This document shows positions 1-12,480 of a stretch of DNA of 64,000 bases, in pieces. The first letter of the stretch is position 1. Each line of letters starts with the position of its first letter. The notes below the pieces were generated by a model. The model was not told the origin of the DNA and did no database searches. It saw nothing but the letters and a program-made list of their open reading frames with translations. Made by a program: the position numbers and the translations under genes. This DNA is from Sebastes aleutianus (lineage: Eukaryota; Chordata; Actinopteri; Perciformes; Sebastidae), in contig CAKAKS010000067.1 of the NCBI GenBank assembly GCA_916700875.1, forward strand, positions 24,540,591-24,604,590. Reading direction: 5' to 3'.

Positions 1-1348
1 TGGCAATATCTACACACATCTTACATCATACATACAACATCCCACGTACACCCACCACCTCCAACAGGGCATCATCCAATTTTAAAACCTTTTCATTTTT
101 CAAGCACCCTTAAAGTAGCAGCTATTCATTAAAATTTGATTTCACACATGCTTTCTCCACAACACGTCTTTTAATCATTATCAAAGTGCTTAGAGGAATA
201 ATCATGCATGCAGTTGCCTGCATAAATGCAATTTCTCTGTTCGTCTGCGCCATCTCGGCATTCTGAACTATTTAATTCCACTTCCTATTCAGTCATGTGT
301 GAATTATATAAGTGAACACGAATGGTATGTTGTTGACTTCATGTCTCTGTGAGTGATTGACAACTAATCTCTCTACCGGCAATCCCCCTCCATGAGTCCC
401 GCTGAGGGGCTGTGGGCAATCTGAGCGACTGATGAGACCTATTTGAAAAGCAGAAAAAAAACTATTCTCATGCTCTTTTTCCATTAAAATTGTACCTGAC
501 AGCAGACAAATTGACTTTTGGTTAAGGCAATTCAATGCCATTCTAGGAACAACCTAACCACTTTCATTTAGTGTTTTTCTTCTTCTCTTCATCAAAAAAC
601 AGACGACCCCCGGGGGGTTTCTAAACGCTGTATTTTTGACACTCTTTTGCAAATCCAGTTCGAGCAAGATAAAGAACCTTGCGTCGTCAGTCTCTTCGGT
701 GAAATCGAACAGCCATCATCAACAGATTCTTCTCCATCTGCCCGAGAGAGCAATCTACTATTGATTACTATCTTTTAATGGTCCTGTGTGGCCCATTGTG
801 GTGGTGAAACCTGTACTTTGGTAGAATTAGATGGGCTTGGATAGGCTAAGAGAGGCTGGTTTATAAAGATAAGGTGAAAACGTGATTATTTGACGTGAAT
901 TTGTGTGTGGTCGAGTGTGTGTGTGTACTGTGAATTGAACCGATTGTGGGGACTTAACAGTATCAAGTCCCCACAACGGATCATTTTAAGGTTAAAGGTT
1001 GGGGTCGGGCATGTAGCTAGCAGTTACGGTGATGCCTCCAGGGATTGAATGTGAGTCAATACGGCGCCCTCACAAAGATAGCAATACATGTTTGTGTGTG
1101 TGTGACTGTGAAAATGTTGGTGTGTAGCCCATGGAGCGGAGGTAAAGAGGCAGATGCAGGGAACAGGGAATTGGGTAATCTCTTGTATTAGGAGTTGCGG
1201 CGTACCAGTCCATCACAGCATTTAAGAAGGAGACATGGGGTCACACACTTGAGGGGGGGAGGCGGGCAGGTGGGTAGTGTGTGTGTGGGTGTTTGGGTGG
1301 GGGGGAACCAGGCGTCACAATCACCACCAGGCGTTTTAACCGACTGAC
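1..1348 (-). other. slc1a7: slc1a7 intron 1 (3'-ward part)
   Basis: This stretch lies downstream of the slc1a7 first coding exon on the minus strand and is read as intron 1. I looked for the next transporter exon on the minus strand and did not see it, so the intron probably runs past the left edge. It contains short GT-rich runs near 900-935 and 1090-1105 and G-rich runs at 1253-1310, but nothing else I can name. Confidence 0.6.
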
Positions 1349-1489
1349 CTGCTCGGAGAGCTGCTTGCCTCTGAGGAAGAAGCCAAGCAGGCAGCCAATG
1401 ACCACGGCCAGCACGGACAGGATGAGCAGTCCGTTCTGCTTGCAGACATTCTTCACCCGCCCCCACACTTCATCCAGAGCCACCGCCAT
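1349..1489 (-). CDS. slc1a7: slc1a7 first coding exon (EAAT5-like glutamate transporter), partial
   Basis: This exon encodes the first 47 residues of an SLC1 family excitatory amino acid transporter, a plasma-membrane carrier that moves glutamate with sodium and also conducts chloride; EAAT5 is best known from the retina. The frame starts MAVALDEVWG, then has the motif CKQNGLLILSVL (about residues 16-27) and GCLLGFFLR (about 32-40), the cytoplasmic N-terminus and first membrane helix in the form typical of SLC1A7 rather than SLC1A1-3. It ends SEQ at a clean donor: CAG at 1351-1349 followed on the minus strand by gtcagt. The in-frame start at 1489 gives a normal EAAT5-like N-terminus; the open frame continues upstream in low-complexity codons, which I treat as 5'UTR. 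The other exons are off the left edge. Which teleost paralogue (slc1a7a or slc1a7b) this is cannot be decided from one exon. Confidence 0.88.
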
Positions 1490-2470
1490 CCTCCTCCTCC
1501 AACCACCTACTCCTCCTCCTGCTTGTCCTGGTGCTGACTTCGCGAACCCCCCCGCAGAGAAAACCACCAAAGCAAACCCCCCCCCTCCTTTTACCACTTA
1601 TTCAGCCATATAGAAGCAGCACAGAGCCAACAGCTCGCCACCGCTGCGGAGGAAACGGAAGAGTGTGGGCTCAGCAGGTGGGGCGAGATAGATAGATGGA
1701 TGCAGACTGAACTGATGAAGGTGGGATTGAGAAAAGTGAGAAAGAAAAAGTTTAAAGATGGAAAAAAAAGTTGGGGATTTGGTTAACAGAGGAGAGGGTT
1801 GAAAAGAAAAATTAAAGAGGTAGTCGTCCAAAAACGAAGCACTTTAGCAGTTTCTGTGTTCCTCCTCCGAACTGCTTCCTTTATTATTCCACACGAGACT
1901 AAGCGCATCACACACTATCTCTGTCTATCTGTGTCTGTCTCTCTCTCAGTATCAGTCACCTCCCCCTCTGTCTCTCTAACCTCCCCCCCCCCGCCCCCCG
2001 ACGCATTCCTCCCGGTGGCCAACAGGGGGCTCTGCGACAGCTGGTGGTATTGTCATCAGCGCTAATACTACGATCCTATTAGGCCGTGCTGCACGACTCA
2101 GATCTAAGGCTGGATTAGAGAGCTCTCTGAACAATTGGACAGCGGATTGTTCCAGACCACAAAAAAAAAAAAGAAAAAAGAGGAAAAATTGCACAAATGA
2201 CATGAGGTAAATAACAGCGCAAAACAAAAACAGGGACTTAGATGAGCTGTTGACCTGTTTCACAAGAGGTACAGCAACAGGATTGGACATAATGGTGATG
2301 ACACAACTGAAGGTACACACAGAAATAACAGACACTGGGGGGGGCAGCGCCGAATGCACACACACATACACACGCTAAAGGTCATGAATATTTATTAGAG
2401 CACTTACACACTGTTTGGATAGCAGTCAATTACACACACAGGCCACAGGTTGAGTGTCTTCAATTTCTAC
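1490..2470. other. slc1a7 upstream region with low-complexity DNA
   Basis: On the minus strand this is the 5' side of slc1a7 and should hold its 5'UTR and promoter, but I see no TATA box or other decisive signal. It carries a CTC/TCC-rich stretch at 1489-1530, C-rich runs at 1565-1590 and 1980-2000, a TCTG-rich stretch at 1915-1975 and an A-rich stretch at 2158-2185. The short open frames here are low-complexity and not convincing. Confidence 0.4.
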
Positions 2471-3118
2471 TTAAAGCTGCAGTGGGTAGAAATGGAGCAA
2501 ATATGATTAAAAAAATTATTTTTGGAAAACATCACTACATCCTGACAGTAGTGCATGAGACAGGTAATCATCATGTGTCTCTGTGTCCTCCGGTGCTCCT
2601 AATGGCATCTGCAAGATTTCACACACCGGAGGAAAACAACCAATCAGAGCCGAGCTGGAGCCTTGCCGTCTCTGAGCAGCTGTCAATCACTCGCGAACTC
2701 CGATAAAACGGTCAAACTAGGCAGCGCTGATCAAATATGAATCAATATTCTGTTACTATAATGCCTATTTTTCGCCTCAAATGTTTTCAGAAACATCTTG
2801 TAGTGTACTGTTTAGCTGTAAAATGAGAAAGTTTGTGACCCGGCAGCCATGGTGAGCTCAGCTGAGGAAATACCAAGCACCGCCCACCAGCTGGAGCACA
2901 GCCAATAGGAACGCTCTCTCTCTGAAATGACCTGTGATTGGTCAAAGTCTCCCGTCACGGGCTAGATGTTTTTAAAGCCTGAAAACAGAGCCATGAGGAG
3001 GTGCAGGAGTCTAGTTATCTCTCAAAACACTTGAATTACAATATGCTGAAAGGTTATTATGGAATTTTTGCCCAATGATGAAAAAAAAAATATATATATT
3101 CTGCAATACTGCAGACTA
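2471..3118 (+). mobile_element. Short TIR element, copy 1 of 3 (MITE-like)
   Basis: The left end reads TTAAAGCTGCAGTGGGTAGA and the right end decays in a TA-rich run and a CTGCAG block. The same sequence recurs inverted at 3747-4363 and 17655-18313. In the third copy the two ends (TTTAAACCTGCAGTAGGCAG and the reverse of CCCACTGCTGCTTTAA) are recognisable inverted repeats. All three copies share internal landmarks, including a conserved block that opens the same short frame (CPPVLLMASARFH). No transposase frame is present, so it is non-autonomous if it is a DNA transposon. The superfamily is not determined. Confidence 0.75.
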
Positions 3119-3746
3119 AGACATAATTGGAGAGATAAAAGAGGCTTGTAGATGTGCACACAGCACATACAGTATGTGCTCTTGCATAGTCATGAGTCTG
3201 TTTGGCTCAAAGACGACCTTGGAAAGTTACTTTAAAAATGAAATCAAGTAATCATTGCAGGAATAATAGCAGAAAATGAGACATTGTGGTTAAAGAGGAC
3301 AGCCTGCTGTGAAGGTATTACTGTACTGATGAATGGCAGCTAATCAGTGATTACACGCAGCACTCCAGAAGTCTCAGTGAGAGAAGCTGCGGAGCTTACA
3401 CACCAACTCTAAATAACATTCAGCTGATTCCTGATCTCCTGTTTGTGTAGAAGCTATACCGCCACCCTACGCCTCCTGCGCCTGAGCCAAGCCGACATGT
3501 CCTGGACCAGTCCCGAGTTTGCTGAATGCACAGAGACACAATTGATATCAACCCACACACCCAACTCTGGGTAAGATGTAACATATATTTACTGAATTTC
3601 AGATTGTAATCCCTTACACCATAATCATTATTGAAAAAAAGTTATTGTAAAGAAAAATTTAAATACATTGGAATCAAATGACAAAGATCAAGATACACAA
3701 ATTCAGCTTCAACGAAATTGAGAGGCGTGAAATCAGCAGATGTCTA
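3119..3746. other. Spacer between inverted repeat copies
   Basis: This AT-rich, non-coding spacer separates two oppositely oriented copies of the same element. I see no gene, RNA or distinct repeat in it. Confidence 0.4.
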
Positions 3747-4363
3747 TTAAAGTGGCAGTAGGCAGTATATTTTTGGCATCATTGGGCAAAAATTCCATAA
3801 TAACCTCTCAGCATATTGTAATTCAAGTGTTCTGAGAGATAACTAGACTTCTGCACCTCCTCATGGCTCTGTTTTCAGGCTTTAGAAAATCTAGCCCGTG
3901 ACGGGAGACTTTGACCAATCACAGGTCATTTCATTGAGAGAGCGTTCCTATTGGTTGTGCTCTGGTCATGTGACCAGAACTTGGCGTTCCTTCACCAGAT
4001 TTCACAATGGCGTCACAAACTTTCTCATTTCACAGCTAAACAGTACACTACAAGATGATTCTGAAAACATTTGAGGCGGGAAATAGGCATTGATATTTGA
4101 TAAGCGCTGCCTGGTTTGAACGTTTGATCGGCGAGTGATTGACAGCTGCTCAGAGACGGCAAGGCTCCAGCTCGGGTCTGACTGCTTGTTTTCCTCTGGT
4201 CTGTGAAATCTTGCAGATGCCGTTAGGAGCACCGGAGGACACAGAGGCACATGATTTTTGTCAGGTTACCTGTTTCATGTTCTACTGTCACGATATAGCG
4301 ACCGTTTTATAAAATAACTTTTTGTAATCATATTTGCTTCAATCTCGCCTACTTCAGTTTTAA
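3747..4363 (-). mobile_element. Short TIR element, copy 2 of 3, inverted relative to copy 1
   Basis: It begins TTAAAGTGGCAGTAGGCAG and ends CCTACTTCAGTTTTAA. It aligns base for base over long stretches with the reverse complement of 2471-3118, for example the block around 'gcaaaaattccataataacc' near 3786. Compared with copies 1 and 3 it has lost part of the segment near 3980-4010. Confidence 0.75.
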
Positions 4364-4689
4364 TTTACACATAAATACAGTACAAACAAGCACCCAGCGG
4401 CTCAGTTAAAATAAAAGCATCCGCTTAACAAGCCCCTGGGGTTTCACACAGTAACAGTAAGCGCTCGCTGCAATTATTTAAGAAACATTATTCAGAGCAT
4501 GTTTGGCGTAAGGTTAGATAGGAGTTATCACGCTACCATATCTCCCTTTAATAACTCTCCTCAAAACACGCTTGCTGTAAACACTCTGCTTTCTATTTAT
4601 ATCCCTAGAAATCATCCCCCATAGAGACTCATTTCACTTAATTGATTCTGCTGCGATGCAACCCAGGAAGTGGGGAGATAAACATGCTG

Positions 4690-4965
4690 AGTTTAAAAAA
4701 AGAAAACGATTGCATTTATATAGCTCTTTTCTTCACTTAGCGACCATTCAAAGCGCTCTACAACATTCATACACTGGTGGCAGAGTCTCCCTTCCAGGGT
4801 GCCACCTGCTCATCAGGAGCGATTAACATTCACATGCACACTTACAGCAATTTGGGGTTCAGTATGCCCAAAGACACTTCAACATGTAGATCGCAGTGGC
4901 CGGGGATCGAATCACCGACCTTCCGATTAGTGGGCGATCGCACCAGGAGGTCTGATGGCTAAGGG
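4690..4965. repeat. Dispersed teleost-type repeat fragment
   Basis: The run 'tttatatagctcttttcttc' near 4716, then 'aaagcgctctacaac', 'ggtgccacctgctcatcagg', 'gcaatttggggttcagt' and 'gaccttccgattagtggg' form a string of blocks I recognise from a repeat common in fish genomes. The frame at 4777-4962 is a by-product of it. The assignment is from memory of the family, not from a search. Confidence 0.6.
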
Positions 4966-5390
4966 TGGTTAAATTATAATTCATATGTTTGTAATGAGAT
5001 AAATAAGCATAGGTTATTAGTCAAGATTGTGTGTAAATTAACCAGGAGTGGATCTTTAGTCATCGGCAACACTTCAGCAGACTTATATATATATATATAC
5101 AGTATATATAGTAATTGGATGAATCAGTTTACATCAACTAATTTCTCTTTAGCTCTTCAGACTCTTGAACCAAAATAAATTAAAATAAATGCATGTAAAA
5201 AACAAGATTTTAGACCACCATACCATCAGTATAAAAAAAGAAATCTCTTAAAAACCCCCCATATATACTAACTTTTCTCCTTTCAGCGCCACGCCAGGGA
5301 GCACTCCTCTCTGTTGTTGAGAGCCTGATAAGCATGATTGTGTGCTCATTCTCCAGGGGAATATCCATTAGACAGTCTACACTTTGACTG
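4966..5390. other. Non-coding AT-rich DNA
   Basis: It contains a short (TA)n run at about 5084-5110. I see nothing else that can be named. Confidence 0.4.
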
Positions 5391-6100
5391 ATAAGATAAG
5401 ATAAGATAAGATAAGATAAGATAAGATAAGATAAGATGAACCTTTATTAATCCCCGGGGGGAAATTCAGGGGTCAAAGCAGCAAAAACAGCAGACAGGGT
5501 GAAATGCAGGAGAGGTACAGGTGTACAAATATTATAAAAAAAACAAACAAGAATATACAGAGTGAATGGGTGAACATAGTGTGTACCGTCCGTCAAAAAA
5601 AAATGTAGTATGTACAATAAATAAATGTAATATGTACATATGTGCAGTCTATAAAGTGGTATATGAGATGTATGGTGTAAAGTAAGTGTAAAGTGCGCCA
5701 GTGGTTAGAAGTCCAAGGTGGTTGCAGATAGTAGGTGTTTAAAGTCCTCATAGTTCTCATGTGGGGGTCAGCCTTGGTAGTGGAGCCGGATGGCTACCAG
5801 CATGAAGGACTGACCCAGGAGCTTTGTGTTGTGACGAGGGCTGATGAGTGTGTGACTGAAGGTGCTCCTCATCATGACTAGCTCATCATGGAGTGGGTAG
5901 GAGGGGTTCTCAAGGATAGCGTCCAGCTTCCTCCTCATCCTCCCCTCTGCCACCACCTCCAGATCATTCAGTTCGGATCCAACTACAGAGCTAGCCTTCC
6001 TCACCAGCCTGTTCAGTTTGTTGGCATCCCTTGTGTCGGTGATGGCTTTTGGACCGAGAGTTTTTGAGTAAAGTGGGGAAAAAGTAACGCCTCCACCTGT
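5391..6100 (-). mobile_element. 5'-truncated non-LTR retrotransposon (LINE) 3' end
   Basis: On the minus strand a frame of about 110 codons (roughly 6090 to 5768) contains YSKTLGPKAITDTRDANKLN, then RKASSVVG and NPSYPLHDEL, the C-terminal tail seen after the reverse transcriptase in L2/Rex-like fish LINEs. It is followed by a 3'UTR with 'ccccggggattaataaagg' (minus-strand sense) and ends in a tail of about nine ATCTT units (5391-5437 on the plus strand, ATAAG). The reverse transcriptase domain is absent, so this is a dead 5'-truncated copy. The exact family is not certain. Confidence 0.8.
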
Positions 6101-9100
6101 GTACGGAAGATCATTAATCTCAACGGTGTTCAGTACAGAGAGCATTGCATGATTTCAACGGCGATTAATGAAAATTAAAAATGTCAAAATCTTTCATTGA
6201 TGTAATAAACTTCACTTGAAAACTTAAACTTTATTGACCTTTTATTAAATAACACTGCTGTAACATCAATATTGCGCTCAGGATTACAAACAGCATCTGT
6301 GTCGACAGAGTTGCTGCTGCAGTGCCAAGCAGTCAGTGATGTTTAAAATGCCAAAGTTCAAAGCATTTATTCAACAAAGGGTAATATATTTAACAACTTG
6401 TAATAGCATAATAATCATTTCATACAGACTACAGTACTGTGAGAAGCATAAATTAGGTCGAAAAGTACATTTTTGCTGCTCTAGTTATCTCCCCTCTCAA
6501 GCTGCAGTCAGGGCTGGAGCTTCCCCTCCTGTTAATATCGTACAAATTTGTACATTGGCATTACATTTTCTCCAAAACGTATTATTTTGCTGTTGGAAAT
6601 TTGTTTTATAGAAAGGTAGTTTATTGGAGAAAAACAGGCATTAGGTCCATCAGCTGCACATCTTTGACCTGCTCAGTGAAGATGATCAAATTAAGAGAGA
6701 AGAGAATGCAGAAAGCTGCCTGTTACTGCCTGTAATAGAGGCTGCACAGGAAGCAAAGACAGGGGGTGTGTTGAATGGAGACAAACAAGGATGCCGGAGG
6801 GGAATGGAAGGTAAAGTAGCTGAAAAAAAGAAAAAGCCAAATGAAAACTATGGAAGATGACAGAGAGAGAGACCAGAGGAGGGAAAAGTGTAAGAAAAGC
6901 GGCTCATAGTGGATTTATGAAGTTATAAGGACAGGAAAGAAAAAGTAATCTTGCAATAGAGCCTCTGTGCATCCACCCTCAGACCTCCATCATGCTGATT
7001 ACATCAGAGACCTGCACAATGCAAACAGCTTATTTCATTTCCATTAACAACAATGCCCCCACGAGTGACACATGGGTGAAACTGGAGGCTCTCCTGTTAT
7101 GTTAACATAACAAGCTTCCACATGATGGGTGATATTACTCTAATTGTAATCCCACAATGCCGCATCTGCTGCCTTGCGAGGCTGCTGTGTAATCCCTAAT
7201 GGGCTCCAGGATGTGCCGTCGTCTGCGGCTAAAGACGCGGACGCCGGCGAGGGCCCTTGAATCTGCCGTGGTCTGAAATTCTAATCGCTAATGCCATTTT
7301 TTTTGTGCCCTGCAGAAAATGTCTGCTCTCTATGCCAGAGAATATAACATCAATGAAGAAGAATTGAATTAAGTTGCCGGGCTGAGTTTTTCCCATTGTT
7401 AAAGGATGACGAAACACGCGTTGAAGATGTTGTGCACTCTCTCACGCTCCTTCACAGACTCTGAAAGGGGCTTTTTACACGAACACGCTTAGCAAAAGAA
7501 GTAGATCTTTGAGTTCCTCCTAATGACATTTCACTGGAAGGCAATTTCAAATTCACCATAAAGAATTCATGTAACATCACGCAAAACGAATAAATTACTT
7601 CCAGCACATTCACATGTTGCATCCTACATGTTTTTTACGTAGGTGTGAGATGGAGTTGCTAACTCCTCTGGAGATAGCTTCCTTTAGTTTTGCACCTGTA
7701 GCATGTTGACATGTTGTAGCGTAGAGAGAGAAATGTACAGGTCATATGATTGCACGCGATTCTATGTAAAGCAGGTGTGAAATTTTAAATGAAACACATT
7801 CACACTAACAAATGGCTCCAGCTCAGTTGGCTGAATTGTGCTTTTTCAGTGTGATGCTCTACCCCCCCCCCCAGATGCTGCTGTGAGAGCAGTAAACCTG
7901 TTACAATGCAGCCATTTCACCCTGATTATTAATCACATTAATCTGTTATGCACCGCACTCGTGCCCACGGAATACCAATGGAAGCGTTAATTGAAAAATG
8001 TTTCTCGGTACTTATTTGAAATCACACCGTTCTAGGCAATTTGCTTTTGTTTTGCAGTGTGCATAACAAGCGAGACAGAAATAAAATACCAATTAGAGTG
8101 GAGAGGAAGTGCAGCAGCATGGGAGGCGGTGATGGGATTGGTGTCTTGGTGGCGATTAATGCTGTGCAGCACGGGGGTGGTCGGCGGCATCTGTCGTGTG
8201 GCAGTGATGGAGGGTGTTTACCGACGGTCTCCTGGAGATGGCTGGGCTGAGATGGATGTGAGGAGGAAGGTGGCAGGGGGAGGGTGAAGAGCCAGTCGGG
8301 TTTCGGCCGGGTCGTGTCACTGCTGTGATCAATTCACAACCTTGACTCATGAATGGACAAGTGATGAAAGGATGGACCTCAGTGTGAGAGCTGCACACTG
8401 GATTTGAAACTGTAATATGTGTATGTGTGTGAGTAGGTGTGCGTTCTAACCACCGCGTCACTCCGCAACCCCCCCCACCATCCCCCCCACCACCACTGTC
8501 AAATAATCCCCTTTCTTCTGCCAATTTTTCCCCTGTTTCTGGATTGGACTGGCAGAGATAATCTGGGATTAGAGCGAGCAGTCAGGCCTGGTGTGTTCCT
8601 CATTCATTTAGACGGGGCAGACATGTTCAACATCCACAGGTCATCTGCTGCGGGCCTCGACACACTCCATTACATATCATCTCGGGGCAAAATTGGAGCA
8701 GATTTGGGCACTTTGGATGCTAAACTGAGAGCAAGAATGAATGCGGTTGCCGCCTGTTGGGCTGCAGCGGAGCAGCTGATTTTATCCCCAGCAGACTCAA
8801 TGAATGTGGTCCTGACATACTGGCACATATACTGTATGTGACTGATGAGCTGATCCCTCTCTCTTTCTAACTGTTTTTTCACCCTTCTATTACTGTCTCT
8901 CTGGCACCTTTTCTAATTTATGTTCTGATATCCCGATTATTCCAGCGTTGTTGTACAATGCTCCTGTAACAAAATGTTTGTGTCGGGTGGCAGGAAAGAT
9001 TATTCTCTTTGATTAACTGCTCCATACCCATCTTTTCTTTCTGCTTTGTAAACCTCATGTTTTTTGGTAGTTGTGAACAGGCATAGGGGCAAGCAAGAAT

Positions 9101-9780
9101 GGGGAAACAATTGTGTTTCTGTGGAATTTGTTTTTTATTTTGTTCAGTTAATAATAATGCTTTGTATGGTTAATTTCCGCAGCTTGTCCCTTTGAATCTC
9201 CGAGAATCCAATAAATCAAAACAGTCAACCTTTTTGGATATTTGAAATGTCTGTATAGCCAACCCCTTCTCACTCCCAACTCTTCAAATACTGCCCTTTG
9301 TTCCTCCTCGGCATCGGAAACCGAGGCACGGAGGCACCCTTTAGCAATGTGACAACCCGGGCTTTCAACTTTTGAAGCCTTTTTGTTTGTCTCACCAGCC
9401 AAACTTCTGTTTCCTCGGATTATGAGGTGGGATTCTGTTTTCATTGTTACAATACCATTCTTCATTTTAAAGGATTACATTATCTACTTTCTGAGTCTTC
9501 CTTACCTACAGTATGGTGGTATTCCTGGATGGGTTTCTCCCCACTGATGTATAGAGCGAGATCAATGCTCCTCACTGAGAATGTAAAGAAAATCTAGTGC
9601 TTCACTCCTTCTTTAAGACGATTGAAAACGCCCTCTACCAGAGGATGTTCCCCCGTGCCTTGTTACTGTAATGGGAGCCCCTGATCCTGGAGCCAAGAGG
9701 TCTCATTATCTCATTATCTCCATGTGCATTAACTTTCCTTTCACTCTCCATCAGAGAGATGAGAATATATTTCATTCCAT
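6101..9780. other. Intergenic DNA between slc1a7 and shisal2a
   Basis: No gene is recognised in this interval. It holds a C run at 7861-7872, C-rich runs at 8469-8490 and a TG-rich run near 8420. A 134-codon frame at 8437-8841 has no family I recognise. Around 9240-9370 is a dispersed repeat fragment that recurs near 50540-50650 (shared block 'gaggcaccctttagc'). Confidence 0.45.
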
Positions 9781-9793
9781 AATTATGTTCTTG

Positions 9794-9897
9794 TCTATCC
9801 ATCTATCCATCTATCCATCTCCATCCATCTATCTATCCATCTATCCATCTATCCATCTCCATCCATCTATCTATCCATCCATCCATCTATCCATCCT
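9794..9897 (+). repeat. (ATCC/ATCT)n microsatellite
   Basis: An interrupted tetranucleotide array of ATCC and ATCT units runs for about 100 bases. It makes the serine/histidine/proline/tyrosine-rich open frame at 9671-9901, which is not a gene. Confidence 0.9.
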
Positions 9898-10479
9898 TTG
9901 AAGCCTAATAACGTTGGGGCCATCATCAGGTCCATATTTCAGTTGAACAACAAACTACTTGTTCAGAGATTTGAACTTATTGTTATGAAAAAAATAATAA
10001 TTCTCGTCCACAAATTGAGCCAAAGCGAATGAAAAAAACAGTAAAAAAACAAAACACTATCGTATGACAAATGTCTTTTTCTATTTTCAAAGAATGTTTC
10101 ATCTGACCAACCAAATGTGCCTCAACCTAGTATTGCTCTGATGTCATTGTTTTTGGGATTAAATACACTTCAGAGTTTTTTTTTTCCATTTTTCAAAAAG
10201 GAAAGAAAACCTTCTCTGATGTTTCCCTTTTCTGCCGCTTCACTTTGCCAGAGAGAGCTGAAGTGGAGGACTCGGACCGGTAATGTAAAAGCTTTTCATG
10301 CGGGGGCAGAGTGTCTATTGACCTTTTTAGACCTTGAGAAACAGTATTGCGAAGTGTACACAATATTTTTTTCCATCCTATTGGAAAAAAAAGGTTTTCA
10401 CCATCCTTTTTGCGTCAGTTCAGTGGATAGATAAATACTGCACTACGTAACAGTGAGAATCTGATTGTGAATATTCTCT
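9898..10479. other. Intergenic DNA, nothing recognised
   Basis: AT-rich sequence with several short A and T runs. A 105-codon frame at 10117-10434 has no recognisable domain. Confidence 0.4.
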
Positions 10480-10868
10480 CAACGGCTCTCAACATGGCGG
10501 ACGGCGCAGCACAACAATACAAACAATGGCAAAAGTGCTGACAGAGATAACAGTGTTTACCTGGGGGGGAACCAGAGGGTGGGTGCTACGCTTTCGCGAT
10601 GACATCATCAGCTGTTATCAGTTGTAACCGCCGTATGAGAGCAGTGCAGAGCGGCGGCCGTGAGCTAGCTATTGGGGCACACTCACATGCACTAAAAGCC
10701 TGCACAGTCGGTCCGTCTATGTCAACAAAGCGCTGAGAAGCTCATATTACAACACAGAGGGAGAGCGACTTCATTCTCTGCTCAGGTAGACATTACTCCT
10801 CTATATCGTTACATAGCAAATAGTTGTTTGCTGCTATATTAATGCTCTTGATATCGTATTTAGAACCT
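10480..10868 (+). repeat. Dispersed repeat, copy A of an inverted pair
   Basis: The segment ending with 'tcaggtagacattactcctc' at about 10784-10803 and 'acatagcaaatagttgtttg' matches the reverse complement of about 12525-12720. The match includes the upstream 'cagagataacagtgtttacc' block and the 'tatattaatgctcttgatat' block. It contains no coding frame. Confidence 0.65.
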
Positions 10869-11330
10869 TTAAGGGTGTATTCACACCTAGTTCCTTTGGA
10901 CCAATTGTTTAAAAACTTGGTGCGTGGATTGGTTCGTTTGGGCATATGTGAGCGCAGCAATCGCACTCGGATGAGGGGCAAAACAGATGGGCCAAGATCG
11001 CCTAGAGAGGGAGATCTTGGCTCACCTCCACTCAAACTCTGGAGCAGTTTGTTAGCAGTCAGAACGCAATCGACTCCTCCATCCGAAACAAATTATAAAG
11101 ATAATCTAATCATGTTTACCTGATGCGTCGTCTGAAGAACAATTGTTGTGTGAGTGTGTGGCAGTATACGTCCATCTCCGACAGGGCGAACTCTCTAATA
11201 AGATGCATCAGGACATCACCAGTAAGAGAACAGCCTGCTCGCGCATGGCATTTATTTACAACTTTTGAACACAAACGAAACCGAGGGACAAATGCAACAA
11301 TTATGTCAAATTAGTCCCTGAATCGGAGCA
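10869..11330. repeat. Probable dispersed repeat (gtgtattcacacctag family)
   Basis: Blocks such as 'gtgtattcacacctagttcc' and 'ggaccaattgtttaaaaact' resemble a repeat I associate with teleost genomes. It directly abuts copy A of the neighbouring inverted pair. The two short frames at 10824-11123 and 11123-11314 run through it. Confidence 0.4.
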
Positions 11331-12480
11331 AAGCAGATGGACTGCAGTTCTGGAAAAAATCCTAAAACAAGTTGTATTTTGGTGACTCAACCTGTGCTAA
11401 TGAGGTCTGAATGTAGTCCTGAGTTTCTCTCTCCAAATTGAACTATTTATCTCCACTTTAGACTCTAATGGAAGAAAAATGTCCTAACAATACTGTGACC
11501 TGATATATAATTGTAAATGAAGTCTGCATTGCATTAGAGCTTTTTCAGAGTGAAACTGAGTGAAGGTCATTGTGAGTCATACTGAGTCTGCAGTGGGATT
11601 GTTGAATAAGAGAGAAAAGGCAATGTTTCAACCAAATTGAGCTTTTTTGTCTGTCTCATTGTCATTGTCAATCAGTAAGAGCTAGTCAACCTGTTATTGC
11701 CACATGGCTAAGGCTGCTCTTTCAATAGCTTTAAAGAAACAAATTTCCCATGCTAACAGACAGCTTTTGTTTTCAGTTTCGTTTACAGTTTACATTTGGA
11801 TTAATGAATTTATTACGTAAACCAGTAGCCTATTAACCCTCTGAGACCCGCGAGCCCGACTGACGTTACTGTCTTTCAGAGGCTCTGGTAGGTTCAGTTT
11901 TAGGACTAGAGTGAAGACACAGATATCATTGAAACTAGAAAACCTAAGGAATCCATTGGTACCAACCATGTCATGCTAACATATCGTGACGGAGGCTAAA
12001 TAATGGGCTAAACTTTAAGAGTAGTTTCATCTTTCAATTTTGTAGTTTACCTTAAAGGCCCAACACATGTATTTTACTGTAATATGGGATGGATGGTAGA
12101 GATAGGAAAGATGTCCATGTTTAGGCTACAACTTGGGAACATTTACGTCATCTGACAACTAAAGATGGTTGTGTGATTGCAGAGCAGGTTGTGTAAGGGT
12201 TCAAAATAGCCGTTACAGTAATTGGCACTATAGCAGTATTCCCATCAAATATACTTAATTACCTTGGATGACGGCTGACGTGAGGAATCGATGTTTGGTT
12301 TTCAGGCACTGTATTATTAAGTCCCAAGACTGATCGTTCAGAGCTGTTGGACCGAACGTGACGTGCATACTATTACCAGAAACTGGTAATTACAGCAACT
12401 CTGATATGACCGCAATGCATCATTAGGCTAAGGCTTTAACGTCACAAATGGATTTTGCTTCACTCGCAATTTATAGGTTC
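11331..12480. other. Intergenic DNA, nothing recognised
   Basis: No open frame with recognisable content, RNA gene or clear repeat was seen. Confidence 0.4.

Noticed and set aside
2482..2706. Short frame shared with 4002-4250 and 18024-18350 as a conserved protein family
   Set aside because: The similarity comes from three copies of the same non-coding TIR element.
5768..6145. 125-codon minus-strand frame as a host gene
   Set aside because: It matches the C-terminal tail of fish LINE proteins and is followed by a LINE 3'UTR and simple tail.
8437..8841. 134-codon plus-strand frame
   Set aside because: No family, start context or splice partner recognised; begins in a C-rich low-complexity run. 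Could be rechecked with RNA data.
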